This document shows positions 1 through 8,786 of a stretch of 64,000 nucleotides of DNA, one piece after another (within the stretch, counting starts at the first letter, position 1; every line of letters starts with the position of its first letter). This DNA is from an uncultured Proteiniphilum sp. GTDB taxonomy: Bacteria > Bacteroidota > Bacteroidia > Bacteroidales > Dysgonomonadaceae. The stretch lies in NCBI GenBank assembly GCA_927407015.1, contig CAKMJT010000026.1:25010-89009 (forward strand). Reading direction: 5' to 3'. The notes under the pieces are model-generated. The model did no database searches. It saw only the letters and a list, made by a program, of their open reading frames with translations, and was not told where the DNA came from. A program made the translations under genes and the position numbers.

Positions 1-632
1 CCAAAGGATTGGCAAAAAAATTAGGTTACACCTACATCGACAGTGGCGCGATGTACCGCGCCGTAGCGTTATATGCCCTCCGGAACGGATGGATCACGGA
101 TACAGGTATGGATGAGGAACAGCTGCGGCAACATGTATCCGGCATACGCATCTCATTCAGGACCAATGCACAGGGGGAACAGGAGACATACCTCAACGAT
201 GAGAACGTGGAAAAGGAGATACGTACGCTGGAAGCCGCCAACGGCGCCAGTCGTGTGAGCACACTCGGATTTGTCCGTAAAGAACTGGTACGCCAGCAAC
301 AGGAGATGGGAAAAAAGAAAGGGGTGGTGATGGACGGACGCGATATAGGAACCGTTGTTTTCCCGGATGCCGAATTAAAACTTTTTATAACCGCAGCACC
401 CGAAGTAAGGGCACAGCGGCGATTCGACGAGATGACAACCAGGGGTGAGAATCCCTCGTTTGACGATGTGCTGGCCAACGTGAAGGAGCGTGATCTGCGG
501 GATACATCCCGCGAAGAAAGTCCGTTACGTAAAGCCGATGATGCCCTGGAACTGAACAACTCCTCTATTGGAATTGAGGAACAGTTACAGTGGGCGCTTG
601 AAATGTTTCACAAAATCACAGTAAAAAAATGA
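1..632 (+). CDS. cmk: Cytidylate kinase (C-terminal part, 5' end outside window)
   Basis: Phosphorylates CMP and dCMP with ATP in pyrimidine nucleotide salvage; cytosolic. The reading frame is open to the left edge, so the P-loop (normally just before the visible KGLAKKLGY) is outside the window. The visible part has YIDSGAMYRAVALYAL, the GASRVSTLGFVRKELVRQQQ substrate region, MDGRDIGTVVFPDAELKLFI and the lid RDLRDTSREESPLRKADDA, all typical of Cmk. A TTG at 9 opens the longest in-window frame but lies inside the family domain, so it is not the real start. The stop overlaps the ATG of ispH (ATGA at 629-632), which implies translational coupling. Confidence 0.95.
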   Translation, partial: KGLAKKLGYTYIDSGAMYRAVALYALRNGWITDTGMDEEQLRQHVSGIRISFRTNAQGEQETYLNDENVEKEIRTLEAANGASRVSTLGFVRKELVRQQQEMGKKKGVVMDGRDIGTVVFPDAELKLFITAAPEVRAQRRFDEMTTRGENPSFDDVLANVKERDLRDTSREESPLRKADDALELNNSSIGIEEQLQWALEMFHKITVKK

Positions 633-1522
633 ATAAGATAGAAATAGACAGACTGTCAGGATGCTGTTTTGGTGTAGCGAAGGCAATCACCAAAGCGGAG
701 GAGGAACTGCAAAAAGGAGGTACGCTCTATTGCCTGGGTGACATCGTGCACAACAGCATCGAAGTAAATCGGTTGCAGGAGATGGGATTGATAACCATCG
801 ATCATGAACAGTTCAAACAACTGAAGAACGTGCGTGTCTTGCTACGTGCACATGGCGAACCACCCAGCACCTATGAGATTGCGAAAGAAAACAACATCGA
901 ACTGATCGACGCCTCGTGTCCTGTGGTATTGGGCCTGCAGAAAAAGATCAAGAAAAAATACGCCAACCGTCCGGATAACGGTGCCCAGATCGTTATCTTT
1001 GGTAAAAAAGGACATGCGGAAGTGAACGGACTACTGGGGCAGACCGACGAATCGGCCATCATCATAGAAAGTAAAGAGGAGATTGACAAACTCGATTTCT
1101 CAAGGGATATCAGCCTCTTTTCACAAACCACCAAGCCGCTCGACGGCTTTCGGGAGCTGGGTGAACTGATCAGGGGCCGGATGCAGGAGGGAGCCACGTT
1201 TGATTTTTACGACACGATTTGCCGTCAGGTATCCAACAGAGTGCCCAACATCCAGGAGTTTGCAGAGAGTCATGATCTCATCTTTTTCATCGCGGGTGAA
1301 AAAAGCTCCAACGGAAAAGTGTTGTTTGCCGAGTGTAAAAAGAAAAATGCCAATTCGCACCTGATTCATTCCCCGGAAGAAATTGATCCGAACCTGATTA
1401 CCGAGAACATAAGTATTGGTATCTGCGGTGCCACCTCCACACCCAAGTGGCAAATGGAGGCTGTCGCTGAAAACATCGCCAGACTCAGGCCCCGGATGCA
1501 TATTGAAAGAGCTGCTTTTTAA
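629..1522 (+). CDS. ispH: 4-hydroxy-3-methylbut-2-enyl diphosphate reductase
   Basis: Last enzyme of the MEP isoprenoid pathway; it reduces HMBPP to IPP and DMAPP using a [4Fe-4S] cluster. At 297 residues it is the usual length. The three cluster cysteines are visible: in SGCCFGV (about residue 13), DASCPVV (97) and [10 protein letters not shown] (198). The HGEPPS and GHAEVNG histidine motifs and the SSNG substrate motif (about 226) are also present. The ATG overlaps the cmk stop by one base. The stop codon lies inside the loop of a terminator hairpin, so the cmk-ispH unit ends here. Confidence 0.96.
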   Translation: MNKIEIDRLSGCCFGVAKAITKAEEELQKGGTLYCLGDIVHNSIEVNRLQEMGLITIDHEQFKQLKNVRVLLRAHGEPPSTYEIAKENNIELIDASCPVVLGLQKKIKKKYANRPDNGAQIVIFGKKGHAEVNGLLGQTDESAIIIESKEEIDKLDFSRDISLFSQTTKPLDGFRELGELIRGRMQEGATFDFYDTICRQVSNRVPNIQEFAESHDLIFFIAGEKSSNGKVLFAECKKKNANSHLIHSPEEIDPNLITENISIGICGATSTPKWQMEAVAENIARLRPRMHIERAAF

Positions 1523-1534
1523 GCAGCTTTTTTT
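1510..1534 (+). terminator. Intrinsic terminator overlapping the ispH stop
   Basis: AGCTGCTT (1510-1517) pairs with AAGCAGCT (1521-1528) over a 3-base loop, followed by a T run to 1534. The ispH TAA (1520-1522) begins in the loop and runs into the 3' arm. Confidence 0.85.
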
Positions 1535-1563
1535 GTGGCATCGTTAAAAAAAACATATCTTTG
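1532..1563 (+). promoter_or_regulatory. Bacteroidota-type promoter for pfkA
   Basis: TTTG at 1532-1535 and TATCTTTG at 1556-1563, separated by 20 bases, match the -33/-7 consensus TTTG-N19-21-TAnnTTTG. The -33 box is embedded in the T tail of the preceding terminator. The expected transcript start is about 1570, giving a leader of about 60 bases to the chosen pfkA ATG. Confidence 0.75.
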
Positions 1564-1629
1564 CGCCTTGTTGTCTGCAAGGAAAACAGCGTGACAACCG
1601 GCAAATTTTCAAAGACTAACATTTCAACA

Positions 1630-2613
1630 ATGAGCTCAGATATTAAAAGTGTAGGTGTCCTCACTTCAGGAGGTGATGCACCGGGTATGAATGCTGCCAT
1701 ACGCGCGGTGACACGGGCCGGTATTTCAAACGGCTTGCGCATGTATGGCATATACAGAGGATATAAAGGATTGATTTCGAATGAAATCGAAGAATTCAGG
1801 ACCAATAGCGTGAGTAACATCATTCAACAGGGGGGGACCGTGCTGAAGACAGCCCGTTCACTGGAATTCATGACGCTCGAGGGACGCAGGACTGCCTATG
1901 AAAATATGCAGAAACATGGCATTGATGCGCTGATCGTGATCGGCGGCGACGGCTCGCTTACGGGAGCAGGTATTTTTGCCAACGAGTTCAATATTCCCGT
2001 GGTAGGGCTCCCCGGAACCATTGACAATGATCTCAACGGTACTGACACCACCATCGGTTATGATACGGCACTGAACACCATCATGCAATCGATGGATAAA
2101 ATACGTGATACAGCCACCTCGCATGAGCGTCTCTTTTTTGTAGAGGTGATGGGGCGTAACTGCGGCTACCTGGCACTCAACAGCGCCATCGCATCGGGGG
2201 CAGAAGCAGCCATCATTCCGGAAATAAGCATTGAGAAAGATCAATTGGCCGAGCTGATAGAACAGGGTTTCCGGAAATCGAAAAGCAGCAGTATGGTACT
2301 TGTCACGGAAAGTGAAGTGACCGGTGGTGCCATCAAATTGGCAGAACGTGTGAAAACAGAATACCCACAGTACGATGTACGGGTTTCCATTCTCGGGCAC
2401 CTGCAGCGTGGCGGTTCTCCGACGGCCCAGGACCGCATACTGGCAAGCCGCATGGGTATTGCAGCCATACAGGCCTTACAGGAGAATCAGCGGAACGTGA
2501 TGATTGGCATTCGTGAAAATGAAATCGATTATGTTCCCTTTAAAAGGGCGATCAAGAAGGAAAGGGCGATAAGTGAGGAACTGCTGGAAGTGTTGCGCAT
2601 TTCCTCTATTTAA
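1630..2613 (+). CDS. pfkA: ATP-dependent 6-phosphofructokinase
   Basis: Phosphorylates fructose 6-phosphate to fructose 1,6-bisphosphate in glycolysis. With the ATG at 1630 the protein is 327 residues, the usual size for bacterial PfkA. It starts [20 protein letters not shown] with the nucleotide-binding GGD motif. GGDGS at residues 105-109 has glycine rather than aspartate at the fourth position, which is the ATP-type (not PPi-type) signature. PGTIDNDL (128-135) carries the catalytic aspartates, and [14 protein letters not shown] is near the C-terminus. The frame stays open up to 1561, but that start falls inside the promoter, so 1630 is preferred. Confidence 0.95.
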   Translation: MSSDIKSVGVLTSGGDAPGMNAAIRAVTRAGISNGLRMYGIYRGYKGLISNEIEEFRTNSVSNIIQQGGTVLKTARSLEFMTLEGRRTAYENMQKHGIDALIVIGGDGSLTGAGIFANEFNIPVVGLPGTIDNDLNGTDTTIGYDTALNTIMQSMDKIRDTATSHERLFFVEVMGRNCGYLALNSAIASGAEAAIIPEISIEKDQLAELIEQGFRKSKSSSMVLVTESEVTGGAIKLAERVKTEYPQYDVRVSILGHLQRGGSPTAQDRILASRMGIAAIQALQENQRNVMIGIRENEIDYVPFKRAIKKERAISEELLEVLRISSI

Positions 2614-2684
2614 TCGTTCATATCTATTGGGTTGCTTCCGGAAAGAAATCTTCCTGTTTTATTCATTTTTCAAATGGAAAGAGG

Positions 2685-2692
2685 TACTTTTG
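2685..2692 (+). promoter_or_regulatory. Probable -7 promoter element for mce
   Basis: TACTTTTG matches TAnnTTTG and lies 31 bases before the mce ATG. I see no clear -33 TTG at the expected distance, so this rests on the -7 box and position alone. Confidence 0.5.
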
Positions 2693-2723
2693 TAGCTTAA
2701 ACCCAAAATAATCACTTTTATAT

Positions 2724-3131
2724 ATGGAAATTACACACATTGAACACATCGGTATTGCAGTAAGGAGTATTGAGGAACAACTCCCTTATTATGAAGATGT
2801 CTTAGGATTAAAATGCTATAATATCGAAACAGTGGCAGACCAAAAAGTAAAAACAGCCTTTTTCATGGTAGGCCAAACAAAAATCGAGCTTCTGGAACCG
2901 ACCAGCGACGAGAGCACCATCGCCAAATTTATGGAGAAAAGAGGAGAAGGTATCCATCACATTGCCTATGCAACAAAAAATATCAACAATGTGTTAAGTG
3001 AATTGGAAGCCAAGGGAGTGCGTTTGATAGACACCCGGGCTCGCGGAGGTGCGGAAGGATTAAGCATCGCTTTTCTTCATCCGAAATCTACCGGCAGCGT
3101 GCTCACTGAACTTTGCGAACATCCTGAATAA
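2724..3131 (+). CDS. mce: Methylmalonyl-CoA epimerase
   Basis: Interconverts the (R) and (S) forms of methylmalonyl-CoA in the succinate-propionate pathway. The 135-residue protein is a pair of glyoxalase/VOC beta-alpha modules. ITHIEHIGIAVRSIEEQL opens module 1 and GEGIHHIAYAT opens module 2, each giving a metal-binding histidine; glutamates in KIELLEP and LTELCE complete the site. It stands directly before the decarboxylase alpha subunit (65-base gap), which consumes its product, and this supports the assignment over other VOC proteins. Confidence 0.93.
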   Translation: MEITHIEHIGIAVRSIEEQLPYYEDVLGLKCYNIETVADQKVKTAFFMVGQTKIELLEPTSDESTIAKFMEKRGEGIHHIAYATKNINNVLSELEAKGVRLIDTRARGGAEGLSIAFLHPKSTGSVLTELCEHPE

Positions 3132-3196
3132 AGGGATGTGTCGCCCGAAACAGATTATCAACATAAATCATACATTACACAAAAATTACATTTTAT

Positions 3197-4759
3197 ATGA
3201 GCACCCAACTCGAGAAAGTAAAAGAGCTGATTCAACTAAGAGAAAAAGCTCGTTTAGGTGGTGGCGAAAAAAGAATTGAAGCACAGCACCTGAAAGGAAA
3301 ATACACGGCACGTGAACGAATAGCCATGCTTCTGGATGAAGGTAGTTTCGAAGAATTTGACATGTTCGTGGAACACCGGTCACACAACTTCGGCATGGAA
3401 AAGACGAAATTCCTGGGTGACGGTGTTGTCACGGGATTTGGGACTGTGGAAGGACGCCTCGTCTACGTTTTTGCCCAGGATTTTACGATCTCCGGCGGCT
3501 CTCTGTCAGAAATGCAGGCACAGAAAATCTGCAAGGTGATGGATCAGGCCATGAAAATGGGTGCTCCGCTGATTGGCATCAATGACTCCGGAGGTGCCCG
3601 TATCCAGGAAGGAATCAATGCACTGGCCGGTTATGCCGAAATATTCCAGCGCAATATTCTAGCTTCAGGGGTTATTCCTCAGATATCCGGTATTTTCGGC
3701 CCTTGTGCCGGTGGTGCTGTTTACTCACCGGCTCTCACCGATTTCATCATCATGACCCAGGGGACATCCTACATGTTCCTGACCGGTCCCAAGGTAGTGA
3801 AAACGGTGACAGGTGAAGATGTCACGCAGGAACAACTGGGAGGAGCCTCTGTCCATTCCACCAGATCGGGAGTCTCCCAGTTCCAGGTTCAGACCGAAGA
3901 GGACGGTTTGAAACTCATCCGCAAACTGTTAAGCTTTATTCCTCAGAACAACCTCGAAGAAGCGCCCCTTCATCATAACGACGACCCCATTGACCGTCTC
4001 GATGACGGACTGAACGAGATCATTCCTGACAGTCCCAATAAACCCTACGACATGTATGAAGTGATCGGGGCCATCATCGACAATGGTGAATTTCTGGAGG
4101 TACATGCCGATTATGCGAAAAACATCATCGTGGGCTTCGCCCGTTTCAACGGTCAATCGGTAGGCATCGTAGCCAACCAGCCCAAATACCTTGCCGGTGT
4201 GCTCGATATCAATGCCTCACGCAAGGCAGCCCGGTTCGTTCGTTTCTGTGATGCTTTCAATATCCCTCTGGTCACACTGGTAGATGTACCCGGCTTCCTT
4301 CCCGGCACAGGCCAGGAATATGGCGGTGTGATCACACATGGTGCCAAGCTGCTCTATGCCTACGGCGAAGCGACCGTTCCCAAGGTGACGGTGACCTTAC
4401 GCAAGTCCTACGGTGGAGCTCATATCGTGATGAGCTGCAAGCAGCTGCGTGGTGACATCAACTATGCATGGCCTACCGCCGAAATCGCGGTGATGGGTGC
4501 TGACGGAGCGGTGGAAGTCCTCTACAGCAAGGAAATAGCGGCCGAAAAGGATGCGGAAAAACTGAGGGAATTGATGAACGAGAAGAAGAAAGAGTACAAC
4601 GATCTGTTTACCAACCCCTATGTGGCTGCCCGTTACGGATATATCGACGATGTGATAGAACCGCGCAACACCCGTTTCCGTGTGATTCGTGCCTTACAGC
4701 AGCTGCAAACCAAGAAACTGCAGAATCCGCCGAAGAAGCACGATAACTTACCCCTTTAA
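3197..4759 (+). CDS. mmdA: Methylmalonyl-CoA decarboxylase alpha (carboxyltransferase) subunit
   Basis: Transfers the carboxyl group of methylmalonyl-CoA to the biotin of the carrier subunit, making propionyl-CoA. The 520 residues match the acyl-CoA carboxyltransferase family: a linker region [20 protein letters not shown], a first crotonase fold with [16 protein letters not shown] and [16 protein letters not shown] (from about residue 168), and a second with [14 protein letters not shown] (about 365) and [15 protein letters not shown]. The family also includes propionyl-CoA carboxylase beta. The downstream OadG, biotin and OadB genes and the lack of a biotin carboxylase argue for the sodium-pumping decarboxylase. 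Confidence 0.93.
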   Translation: MSTQLEKVKELIQLREKARLGGGEKRIEAQHLKGKYTARERIAMLLDEGSFEEFDMFVEHRSHNFGMEKTKFLGDGVVTGFGTVEGRLVYVFAQDFTISGGSLSEMQAQKICKVMDQAMKMGAPLIGINDSGGARIQEGINALAGYAEIFQRNILASGVIPQISGIFGPCAGGAVYSPALTDFIIMTQGTSYMFLTGPKVVKTVTGEDVTQEQLGGASVHSTRSGVSQFQVQTEEDGLKLIRKLLSFIPQNNLEEAPLHHNDDPIDRLDDGLNEIIPDSPNKPYDMYEVIGAIIDNGEFLEVHADYAKNIIVGFARFNGQSVGIVANQPKYLAGVLDINASRKAARFVRFCDAFNIPLVTLVDVPGFLPGTGQEYGGVITHGAKLLYAYGEATVPKVTVTLRKSYGGAHIVMSCKQLRGDINYAWPTAEIAVMGADGAVEVLYSKEIAAEKDAEKLRELMNEKKKEYNDLFTNPYVAARYGYIDDVIEPRNTRFRVIRALQQLQTKKLQNPPKKHDNLPL

Positions 4760-4765
4760 AAGTTT

Positions 4766-5677
4766 ATGTTTATGAGATTTTTCAAACGATTATCTTACCT
4801 TTTCATCACCGTTGCCCTGTTCGCCGCTTGTTCTGACAAAAAGGAAAACCCAAATTGGGTCATCAACGAGGTGATGGTGGTGAATGAGACCAACTTCGTG
4901 GATGATTTCGGTCAGCGCAACGGATGGATCGAGATCTACAATAATACATCGAAGACGCAGGACCTGGGCGGCCGTTATCTGACCAACGACCGTAACAATC
5001 CGAAGAAATACCCGATTCCGCGCGGTGATGTCCTCACCAGTATCAAACCCCATCAGCATGCCATCTTTTTTGCTGACGACAGGCCCTTTAACGGTACCTT
5101 CCATCTCAACTTTGTACTCGATCCTACCCGGGAGAATTACATTGCGTTGTATGAAAACGACGGCAAAACTTTGCTGGATGAAATCGTGATCCCTGCTGGA
5201 ATGAAGGCTGATCAAACCTATGGTTTTGCTCAGGACGGGGTAAAATTTGACGAAAACGGCAATATTACAGCTATAGACCTCGAGAGGGTGACACCCAGCA
5301 GCAACAATGCCGTCCTCGAAGAAAATCCCAAGGTGGTGAGTCTCGAGGAAACCGATCCATTGGGAGGTTTACTGACGATAACCTCCATGTTGGTCGTTTT
5401 CTTCGGTCTGATAGCACTCTATTTCTTTTTCAAACTCTCGGGCAATATCGCTAAAAATATGTCACAGCAGAAAGTGGCACAGACCGGTACGCTCTCGGCG
5501 GCAAGGAGCCAGTCTCATCTCTCGGGCGAAGTACTGGCAGCCATCTCTGCCGCGATCAATGAACTGAAGGAAGATCAGCACGATATTGAATCCACGATTC
5601 TCACCATCAATCAGGTGAAAAGAAACTTCTCACCGTGGAACACCAAGCGGCAATCACTGAGAGAATTACCCCGATAG
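4766..5677 (+). CDS. Lamin-tail-domain / OadG-type gamma subunit lipoprotein
   Basis: Probable membrane anchor (gamma/delta) subunit of the sodium-translocating decarboxylase. The N-terminus MFMRFFKRLSYLFITVALFAACS is a lipoprotein signal with Cys in FAACS. Residues about 30-140 look like a lamin-tail domain (WVINEVMVVNETNFVDDFGQ, RNGWIEIYNN). A single membrane helix at about 199-222 (LLTITSMLVVFFGLIALYFF) and a charged cytoplasmic tail follow, resembling OadG. Six bases separate it from mmdA. Function is inferred from position and the OadG-like helix; the role of the exported lamin-tail part is unknown. ATG 4772 is an alternative start. Confidence 0.8.
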   Translation: MFMRFFKRLSYLFITVALFAACSDKKENPNWVINEVMVVNETNFVDDFGQRNGWIEIYNNTSKTQDLGGRYLTNDRNNPKKYPIPRGDVLTSIKPHQHAIFFADDRPFNGTFHLNFVLDPTRENYIALYENDGKTLLDEIVIPAGMKADQTYGFAQDGVKFDENGNITAIDLERVTPSSNNAVLEENPKVVSLEETDPLGGLLTITSMLVVFFGLIALYFFFKLSGNIAKNMSQQKVAQTGTLSAARSQSHLSGEVLAAISAAINELKEDQHDIESTILTINQVKRNFSPWNTKRQSLRELPR

Positions 5678-5715
5678 TCTCAAGAGCACAAAACAAAGAA
5701 AAAACATTTAATCGC

Positions 5716-6162
5716 ATGAAAGAATTTAATTATAAAATCAATGGTACACCCTACAGGGTTGTGGTGACAAAATCAGATAGTGACTCTGTGGAGCTGGAAG
5801 TAAACGGTACGCCCTTCACAGTGGAACTGGCACAAAAAACCAAGAAAACGCTGACCGGCATCAAACGCCCCAGCGTGGCTTCCGCACCTGCCCCTACTCC
5901 TCAAACCGCATCAACGCCTTTGGTTACGAAGCCTTCCGGATCCACCGGGAAAAGCTCACTACAGTCTCCCCTACCGGGAATTATCCTGGATATTCGCTGC
6001 AAGGTGGGGGATTCCGTCAAGAAAGGACAAACACTGATGATCCTCGAGGCGATGAAGATGGAGAACAATATCCTCGCCAACAAGAATGGGAATATTACGG
6101 AAATCCTTGTCCAGAAAGGAGATTCAGTTCTCGAAGGGGCAGAGCTGGTAGTCATTGAATAA
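5716..6162 (+). CDS. mmdC: Biotin carboxyl carrier subunit of methylmalonyl-CoA decarboxylase
   Basis: Carries the carboxyl group on biotin from the alpha subunit to the membrane beta subunit. From ATG 5716 the protein is 148 residues: an N-terminal beta-rich region (MKEFNYKINGTPYRV), a proline/alanine/threonine linker (about 60-75) and a C-terminal biotinyl domain with LEAMKMENNI, whose Lys114 is the biotinylation site. The frame is open back to 5635, but that overlaps the end of the previous gene and lacks homology, so 5716 is chosen. It ends 14 bases before the beta subunit. Confidence 0.93.
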   Translation: MKEFNYKINGTPYRVVVTKSDSDSVELEVNGTPFTVELAQKTKKTLTGIKRPSVASAPAPTPQTASTPLVTKPSGSTGKSSLQSPLPGIILDIRCKVGDSVKKGQTLMILEAMKMENNILANKNGNITEILVQKGDSVLEGAELVVIE

Positions 6163-6176
6163 AATTCGGGTATAAC

Positions 6177-7334
6177 ATGAATACATTATTATCATTAGCA
6201 GACAACTTACGTACTTTCTGGAGTTACACGGGTTTCTTCAATGCCGAGATAGGACATATCATCATGATCCTGGTCGGACTGGTGTTCATTTATCTTGCCA
6301 TTACCAAGGAATATGAACCCCTGTTACTGATTCCGATTGGTTTTGGTATCCTCGTCGGAAATATTCCCTTCAACGAGGCAGCCAATCTGCAGGTAGGCAT
6401 CTACGAAGAAGGTTCTGTACTGAATATTCTCTACCAGGGAGTCGTCAAGGGATGGTATCCGCCTCTTATCTTTCTGGGCATCGGGGCTATGACCGATTTT
6501 TCGGCTCTCATCGCCAATCCGAAACTGATCCTGATCGGAGCAGCCGCCCAGTTCGGCATTTTTGGGGCTTATATCATCGCCCTGCAAATGGGATTTGCGC
6601 CCAATGAGGCAGGTGCCATCGGTATCATCGGAGGAGCTGACGGTCCCACCGCTATCTTCACCACGTCCAAGCTTGCTCCTCATTTGCTGGGTGCGGTGGC
6701 TATCTCCGCCTATTCCTATATGGCGCTGGTTCCTGTCATCCAGCCACCCTTTATGCGATTGCTGACCACCAAAAAAGAACGGGTGATTAGGATGAAGTCA
6801 CCCCGTGTGGTGTCGCAAACAGAGAAAATACTGTTCCCTATTATGGGTTTACTCCTGACAGCTTTCCTGGTTCCATCGGGTTTGCCTCTACTGGGGATGC
6901 TTTTCTTTGGCAACCTGCTGAAAGAGTCGGGTGTAACCCGTCGTCTGGCAGAGACAGCCCGCGGACCACTGATTGACACCATCACCATCCTGCTGGGGTT
7001 CACTGTGGGGGCATCCACACAGGCAACCACGTTCCTTCGGGTTGAGTCGATCAAGGTGTTTGCCATCGGTGCGCTTTCGTTTGTGATTGCAACCTGTGCC
7101 GGTATCTTTTTTGTGAAGATGCTGAATCTCTTCTTATCGAAAGAGAAGAAGATAAATCCATTGATCGGTAATGCCGGTGTTTCCGCCGTACCCGACTCAG
7201 CTCGTATTTCACAAATTATTGGACTGGAATATGATCCGGCCAATTACCTGCTGATGCATGCCATGGGACCCAACGTAGCCGGAGTGATAGGTTCTGCAGT
7301 AGCTGCCGGTATATTACTTGGGTTCCTCTATTAA
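6177..7334 (+). CDS. mmdB: Sodium-translocating decarboxylase beta subunit (first copy)
   Basis: Integral membrane subunit that decarboxylates carboxybiotin and exports Na+. The 385 residues contain about nine to eleven hydrophobic segments. GGADGPTAIF (about 152-161) includes the conserved Asp of the first sodium site, and HAMGPNVAGVIGSAVAAG (about 358-375) is the canonical C-terminal motif with the key Asn. Both match oxaloacetate decarboxylase OadB closely. It directly follows the biotin carrier and is the likely partner of MmdA/MmdC. Confidence 0.93.
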   Translation: MNTLLSLADNLRTFWSYTGFFNAEIGHIIMILVGLVFIYLAITKEYEPLLLIPIGFGILVGNIPFNEAANLQVGIYEEGSVLNILYQGVVKGWYPPLIFLGIGAMTDFSALIANPKLILIGAAAQFGIFGAYIIALQMGFAPNEAGAIGIIGGADGPTAIFTTSKLAPHLLGAVAISAYSYMALVPVIQPPFMRLLTTKKERVIRMKSPRVVSQTEKILFPIMGLLLTAFLVPSGLPLLGMLFFGNLLKESGVTRRLAETARGPLIDTITILLGFTVGASTQATTFLRVESIKVFAIGALSFVIATCAGIFFVKMLNLFLSKEKKINPLIGNAGVSAVPDSARISQIIGLEYDPANYLLMHAMGPNVAGVIGSAVAAGILLGFLY

Positions 7335-7353
7335 TGCTAATTAAACGGACACA

Positions 7354-8508
7354 ATGATGGGCCTTGAACAACTGTTACCTGCCATTGCAGGCATGACGTG
7401 GCAAGATCTGGTGATGATAGGGGTAGGACTTGTGCTTATTTATCTGGCCATCGCCAAGAATTATGAGCCGACATTGTTGCTGCCGATGGGATTCGGAGCC
7501 ATCCTGGTGAATATCCCCCTATCGTCGGCACTGACACAGATAGATCCCGCCACTGGGCAGGCAGTGGAGGGTGTACTCAACGTCTTTTTCGATGCAGGGA
7601 TCGCCACGGAAATCTTCCCGCTGCTCATCTTCGTCGCTATCGGGGCAATGATCGATTTCTCCCCCCTGTTCCGTAATCCCTCGTTGCTGCTTTTTGGTGC
7701 AGCGGCACAATTGGGTATCTTCATGACGATGATGTTCGCATCGCTGCTGGGCTATGACCTGAGGGAAGCGGCCTCCATAGGCATCATCGGTGCGGCCGAC
7801 GGGCCCACCTCCATAGTCGTGGCATCACGGTTTGCACCTGCTCTGCTGGGGCCTATTTCGGTGGCAGCGTACTCTTACATGGCACTCGTTCCTATTATCC
7901 AGCCACCGGTGATCCGGCTGCTCACATCAAGAAAAGAACGGTTGATACGGATGAGCAGCGGTTCAGGCAAGAAAATATCGAAAAAAGCACTGATTTTATT
8001 CCCCATTGCGGTAACCATTGTGGCGGGGATTATTGCACCTTCTTCACTTGCTCTGATCGGATTCCTGATGTTCGGTAACCTGGTGCGTGAGTGCGGTGTA
8101 TTGAATAAGCTGTCGTTGTCGGCACAGAACGAACTGGCCAGTCTGGTCACCTTGCTGCTCGGTATAACGATTGCCAGCACAATGACGGCAGACCGGTTTA
8201 TCCGGCTGGATACACTCTTCGTCATCGCACTCGGTCTGTTTGCCTTTGTTTTCGACACCTTTGGAGGTGTGATCTTCGCCAAATTCATGAACCTGTTCCG
8301 CAAAGAGGACAACAAACTGAATCCGATGATCGGTGCCTGTGGCATCTCGGCATTCCCGATGTCGGCAAGGGTGATTCACCAGATGGGTCAGAAAGAGGAT
8401 CCCTACAACTATCTGCTGATGCCTGCCATCAGTGCCAATGTAGGTGGCCAGATTGGCTCAGTGGTTGCGGGAGGTATCATCCTGACCCTGGTTCCCTTAT
8501 TCGCTTAA
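7354..8508 (+). CDS. Second sodium-translocating decarboxylase beta subunit
   Basis: A complete second OadB-like membrane protein (384 residues) lies 19 bases after the first. It keeps GAADGPTSIV (about 146-155) and YMALVPIIQPP but has PAISANVGGQIGSVVAGG where the first copy has HAMGPNVAGVIGSAVAAG. The Asn is kept while the preceding Gly-Pro is changed to Ser-Ala. Across the whole length the two copies look like old paralogues or xenologues, not a recent duplication. Function as a decarboxylase-linked Na+ pump is expected from the family; which alpha subunit it serves is unknown. Confidence 0.9.
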   Translation: MMGLEQLLPAIAGMTWQDLVMIGVGLVLIYLAIAKNYEPTLLLPMGFGAILVNIPLSSALTQIDPATGQAVEGVLNVFFDAGIATEIFPLLIFVAIGAMIDFSPLFRNPSLLLFGAAAQLGIFMTMMFASLLGYDLREAASIGIIGAADGPTSIVVASRFAPALLGPISVAAYSYMALVPIIQPPVIRLLTSRKERLIRMSSGSGKKISKKALILFPIAVTIVAGIIAPSSLALIGFLMFGNLVRECGVLNKLSLSAQNELASLVTLLLGITIASTMTADRFIRLDTLFVIALGLFAFVFDTFGGVIFAKFMNLFRKEDNKLNPMIGACGISAFPMSARVIHQMGQKEDPYNYLLMPAISANVGGQIGSVVAGGIILTLVPLFA

Positions 8509-8520
8509 AACCAAAACAGT

Positions 8521-8697
8521 ATGACACCCACAGTTGAGAAAGCTTTGCTTATTGCAGGTATAGGAATGGCCGGTATTTTTGTTTTCATGGCTGTATTTTA
8601 CCTGCTCATTCTTGCCCTGGACAGGTTTCTTCCCTATCAGGAAGAGAAACCGGCAGAGGAATTGAGTGAAGATTCAGTATCGGAAGAAGAAGAATAG
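8521..8697 (+). CDS. Small OadG-like gamma subunit (58 aa)
   Basis: A short open frame starting ATG 8521, 12 bases after the second beta subunit, ends at TAG 8695-8697. It encodes MTPTVEKALLIAGIGMAG, one membrane helix (about residues 8-33, ending LLILALDRF) and an acidic tail rich in Glu. One N-terminal helix followed by a charged tail is the layout of OadG/gamma subunits, which assemble the decarboxylase. The size, position and coupling to the beta gene make it a real gene. It ends 32 bases before the terminator. Confidence 0.78.
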   Translation: MTPTVEKALLIAGIGMAGIFVFMAVFYLLILALDRFLPYQEEKPAEELSEDSVSEEEE

Positions 8698-8728
8698 GAA
8701 ACCAGTCCGGGTTACCTTCATAACTATT

Positions 8729-8757
8729 AAAAAGCGGGTTGGTACTGACCCGCTTTT
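8729..8757. terminator. Bidirectional terminator between the decarboxylase operon and nadK
   Basis: AAAAAGCGGGT (from 8729) pairs with ACCCGCTTTTT (to 8757). The A run on the left and T run on the right let it act on both strands, as fits two convergent units. Confidence 0.85.
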
Positions 8758-8786
8758 TCTGTTGTATCATGACGGTTGACGGATGC

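Noticed and set aside
1561..1629. Upstream extension of pfkA by 23 codons
   Set aside because: The extension begins inside the promoter -7 element and has no similarity to PfkA N-termini; ATG 1630 starts the family sequence.
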